9,355 nt of DNA from an uncultured Pseudomonas sp. GTDB lineage: Bacteria > Pseudomonadota > Gammaproteobacteria > Pseudomonadales > Pseudomonadaceae. Where the stretch lies: NCBI GenBank assembly GCA_937863915.1, contig CALMID010000504.1:1-9355 (forward strand), given 5' to 3'. Position 1 is the stretch's first letter. Each line of letters begins with the position of its first letter. Positions 8,523-9,355 of this stretch are shown in pieces. The translations under genes were made by a program, and so were the position numbers. Below the pieces are notes generated by a model, which saw nothing but the letters and a program-made list of their open reading frames with translations, was not told where the DNA came from and did no database searches.

Positions 8523-9335
8523 ATGAAGATCGTTTCCTTCAACATCAATGGCCTGCGTGCCCGCCCCCATCAGCTGCAGGCGCTGATCGAGACGCACCAG
8601 CCGGACGTGATCGGTCTGCAGGAAACCAAGGTGTCCGACGAGCAGTTCCCCGAGGCGGAGATTCGCCAGCTCGGCTATCACGTGCACTACCACGGACAGA
8701 AGGGGCACTACGGCGTTGCCCTGCTCTCACGCGAGAGGCCGCTGGAGCTGCACAAGGGCTTTCCCGGCGATGAGCCGGATGCCCAGCGCCGCTTTATCTG
8801 GGGCCGTTTCGCCGACGCCAATGGCCAGCCGATCACGGTGATGAACGGCTACTTTCCCCAGGGCGAGAGCCGTGACCACCCCACCAAGTTCCCGGCCAAG
8901 CAGCGCTTCTATGCCGACCTGCAGCAGCTGCTGGAAAGCCAGTTCAGCCCCGAGCAGGCGCTGGTGGTGATGGGCGATATCAATATCTCGCCGGAGGACT
9001 GCGACATCGGCATCGGCGAGGACAACCGCAAGCGCTGGCTGAAAACCGGCAAGTGCAGCTTCCTCCCCGAGGAACGTGAATGGCTGGCACGCCTCAAGGC
9101 CTGGGGCCTGAGCGACAGCTTCCGTCAGCTGCACCCGGCGGTGAACGATCAGTTCAGCTGGTTCGACTACCGCAGCCGTGGCTTCGAGGACGTGCCCAAG
9201 CGCGGCCTGCGCATCGACGTGATTCTGGCCAGCCAGGGGCTGCAGGCGCGGGTGGCCGGCGCCGGCATCGACTATCAGCTGCGCGGCATGGACAAGCCCT
9301 CCGACCATGCACCGATCTGGCTGCAACTGGACTGA
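8523..9335 (+). CDS. xthA: Exonuclease III / AP endonuclease (XthA)
   Basis: A 270-residue Mg-dependent DNA repair nuclease that cuts at abasic sites and removes 3' blocking groups left by oxidation. E. coli exonuclease III is 268 residues. Catalytic and metal-binding positions of the EEP (endonuclease/exonuclease/phosphatase) fold are all present: N7 in SFNINGLR, E34 in [10 protein letters not shown]110 in [15 protein letters not shown]152 and N154 in [11 protein letters not shown]232 in LRIDVIL, and D261-H262 in PSDHAPIW. The start at 8523 gives the canonical [13 protein letters not shown]-terminus. The same frame stays open to an ATG at 8007, but that extension runs antisense through the GNAT gene and has no family match. 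The ribosome-binding site is weak (GGA 8 bases upstream). The gene is transcribed away from the GNAT gene and ends 20 bases before the window edge. Confidence 0.97.
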   Translation: MKIVSFNINGLRARPHQLQALIETHQPDVIGLQETKVSDEQFPEAEIRQLGYHVHYHGQKGHYGVALLSRERPLELHKGFPGDEPDAQRRFIWGRFADANGQPITVMNGYFPQGESRDHPTKFPAKQRFYADLQQLLESQFSPEQALVVMGDINISPEDCDIGIGEDNRKRWLKTGKCSFLPEEREWLARLKAWGLSDSFRQLHPAVNDQFSWFDYRSRGFEDVPKRGLRIDVILASQGLQARVAGAGIDYQLRGMDKPSDHAPIWLQLD

Positions 9336-9355
9336 CCGAGCCCCTATAGGCCGCG

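Noticed and set aside
9336..9355. The tail after xthA
   Set aside because: Only 20 bases remain; they contain no complete hairpin or gene start that could be called.

Overview
The window is GC-rich chromosomal DNA from a gammaproteobacterium, most likely Pseudomonas or a close relative. The evidence is the MuxA-MuxB-MuxC type efflux genes, a Pseudomonas-like 166-residue Tpx and a 270-residue exonuclease III. As I recall, the same genes lie within about twenty loci of one another in P. aeruginosa (muxABC-opmB, tpx, xthA). It looks like ordinary core genome: I see no mobile element, tRNA, rRNA, CRISPR array or integrase, and no abrupt change in base composition.

Left two thirds (1-6993, minus strand): a tightly overlapping tripartite efflux operon, read right to left as muxA, muxB, muxC. 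MuxA is the periplasmic adaptor. MuxB and MuxC are two different RND (resistance-nodulation-division) inner-membrane pump subunits, expected to form a mixed trimer. muxA and muxB overlap by 1 base (TGATG) and muxB and muxC by 4 bases (GTGA). muxC starts with GTG and is cut by the left edge after 888 codons. The outer-membrane channel gene (opmB in P. aeruginosa) is expected just beyond position 1. I translated the visible part of muxC line by line and found no stop or frameshift.

Middle (6994-7148): the intergenic region holds the intrinsic terminator of tpx and, nearer muxA, a tandem GTAAA-N6-GTAAA motif that resembles a CpxR operator. It suggests envelope-stress control of the pump.

Right third (7149-9355): tpx (thiol peroxidase) and an uncharacterised GNAT acetyltransferase, both on the minus strand and separated by a bidirectional terminator. 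The GNAT gene is divergent from xthA (exonuclease III) on the plus strand. Tpx removes peroxides and XthA repairs abasic and oxidised DNA ends, so this half has an oxidative-stress flavour. The GNAT substrate is unknown. Nothing in the window amounts to a new system. The points most worth a second look are the CpxR-like box, the start-codon arrangement at the two pump subunit genes, and a collagen-like linker in MuxA.
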